Shown: piece by piece, positions 6,255 through 6,463 of the stretch
Layout of the letters: each line of letters begins with the position of its first letter
Position numbering within the stretch: position 1 is the stretch's first letter
Assembly: GCA_046153995.1 (NCBI GenBank)
Contig: JBJXEH010000203.1
Location: forward strand, 1 to 6,463
DNA: 6,463 bases
Direction of reading: 5' to 3'
Source of the DNA: SZUA-430 sp046153995
GTDB taxonomy: Bacteria; Pseudomonadota; Alphaproteobacteria; Micropepsales; Micropepsaceae
Made by a program: the position numbers and the translations under genes
Notes under the pieces: model-generated
Database searches by the model: none
Told to the model about the DNA's origin: nothing
What the model saw: the letters and a program-made list of their open reading frames with translations, nothing else

Positions 6255-6463
6255 CTAGGCCGACGTGAGGCTGAGGCCGTTGCCGTCGGGGTCGTTGAAG
6301 AAGGCGACCTTCGCCTTCCCGTCGGGTGAAGTCCAAATGCCCAACTCGTCCTGGCCCATCCCCTTGTAGATGTTCATGGCAACGCCGCGCTCGTGCAACG
6401 CTTTGATCGCCGCCACAATGTCCGCCACTTCCCAGCCCAGCACAGTGTGAGGATGCGCGACGT
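6255..6463 (-). CDS. VOC-superfamily (glyoxalase/bleomycin-resistance fold) protein, C-terminal part, cut by the window edge
   Basis: The frame enters from the right edge and ends at TAG (6257-6255), giving the last 68 residues or so of a VOC protein. The recognisable order is HTVLGWEVADIVAAIKALHERGV, then YKGMGQDELGIWTSPDG, then KVAFFNDPDGNGLSLTSA at the C-terminus. This matches the second half of small single-domain VOC proteins of roughly 115-135 residues. The DPDGN motif is present, but the position two residues before the final conserved Leu, where metal-dependent glyoxalases carry a Glu ligand, is Ser; this subgroup may therefore not use a metal there. The substrate is unknown. A GTG at 6443 could be read as a start but lies inside the domain, and upstream residues also fit the family, so the gene continues beyond the window. 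Confidence 0.88.
   Translation of the reverse strand, partial: VAHPHTVLGWEVADIVAAIKALHERGVAMNIYKGMGQDELGIWTSPDGKAKVAFFNDPDGNGLSLTSA

Overview
The window looks like ordinary chromosomal DNA from an alphaproteobacterium. The evidence is high GC, tight gene packing, a DUF2177 membrane protein, and a TetR-like N-terminus of a style common in that class. The taxon is an inference from gene style; there is no rRNA or other marker. I see no tRNA, rRNA, CRISPR array, insertion sequence or phage gene.

Left part (1-3598, minus strand): a three-gene operon read right to left. It encodes a fused alpha+beta E1 of a 2-oxo acid dehydrogenase complex (1514-3598), its lipoylated E2 acyltransferase (378-1514, sharing one base with the E1 stop), and an aspartate/aromatic aminotransferase (start at 365, running off the left edge). 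The likely logic is transamination of an amino acid to a 2-oxo acid, then oxidative decarboxylation to an acyl-CoA. No E3 (dihydrolipoamide dehydrogenase) gene lies in the window. The substrate cannot be fixed from sequence; branched-chain, pyruvate-like and aryl-pyruvate acids all remain possible.

Middle (3599-3692): a 94-bp divergent control region with candidate promoters on both strands. On the plus side is a 60-residue ORF (3693-3875) that begins like a TetR regulator but stops before a full DNA-binding domain. It has no visible Shine-Dalgarno and may be nearly leaderless.

Right part (3693-5659, plus strand): the small TetR-like ORF is followed by a cytoplasmic leucine-rich-repeat protein with seven regular repeats (3898-4737) and an SMP-30/gluconolactonase-family lactonase (4781-5659). 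The gaps are 22 and 43 bp, so they may be co-transcribed. Facing them on the minus strand are a four-helix DUF2177 membrane protein (5677-6075) and, after a 179-bp gap, the C-terminal part of a VOC/glyoxalase-fold protein that enters from the right edge (6255-6463).

The most noteworthy points are the E1 alpha-beta fusion operon with an aminotransferase but no E3, the truncated TetR-like ORF at the regulator position next to it, the near-leaderless promoter candidate, and the uncharacterised LRR protein. None of these amounts to a clearly new system.
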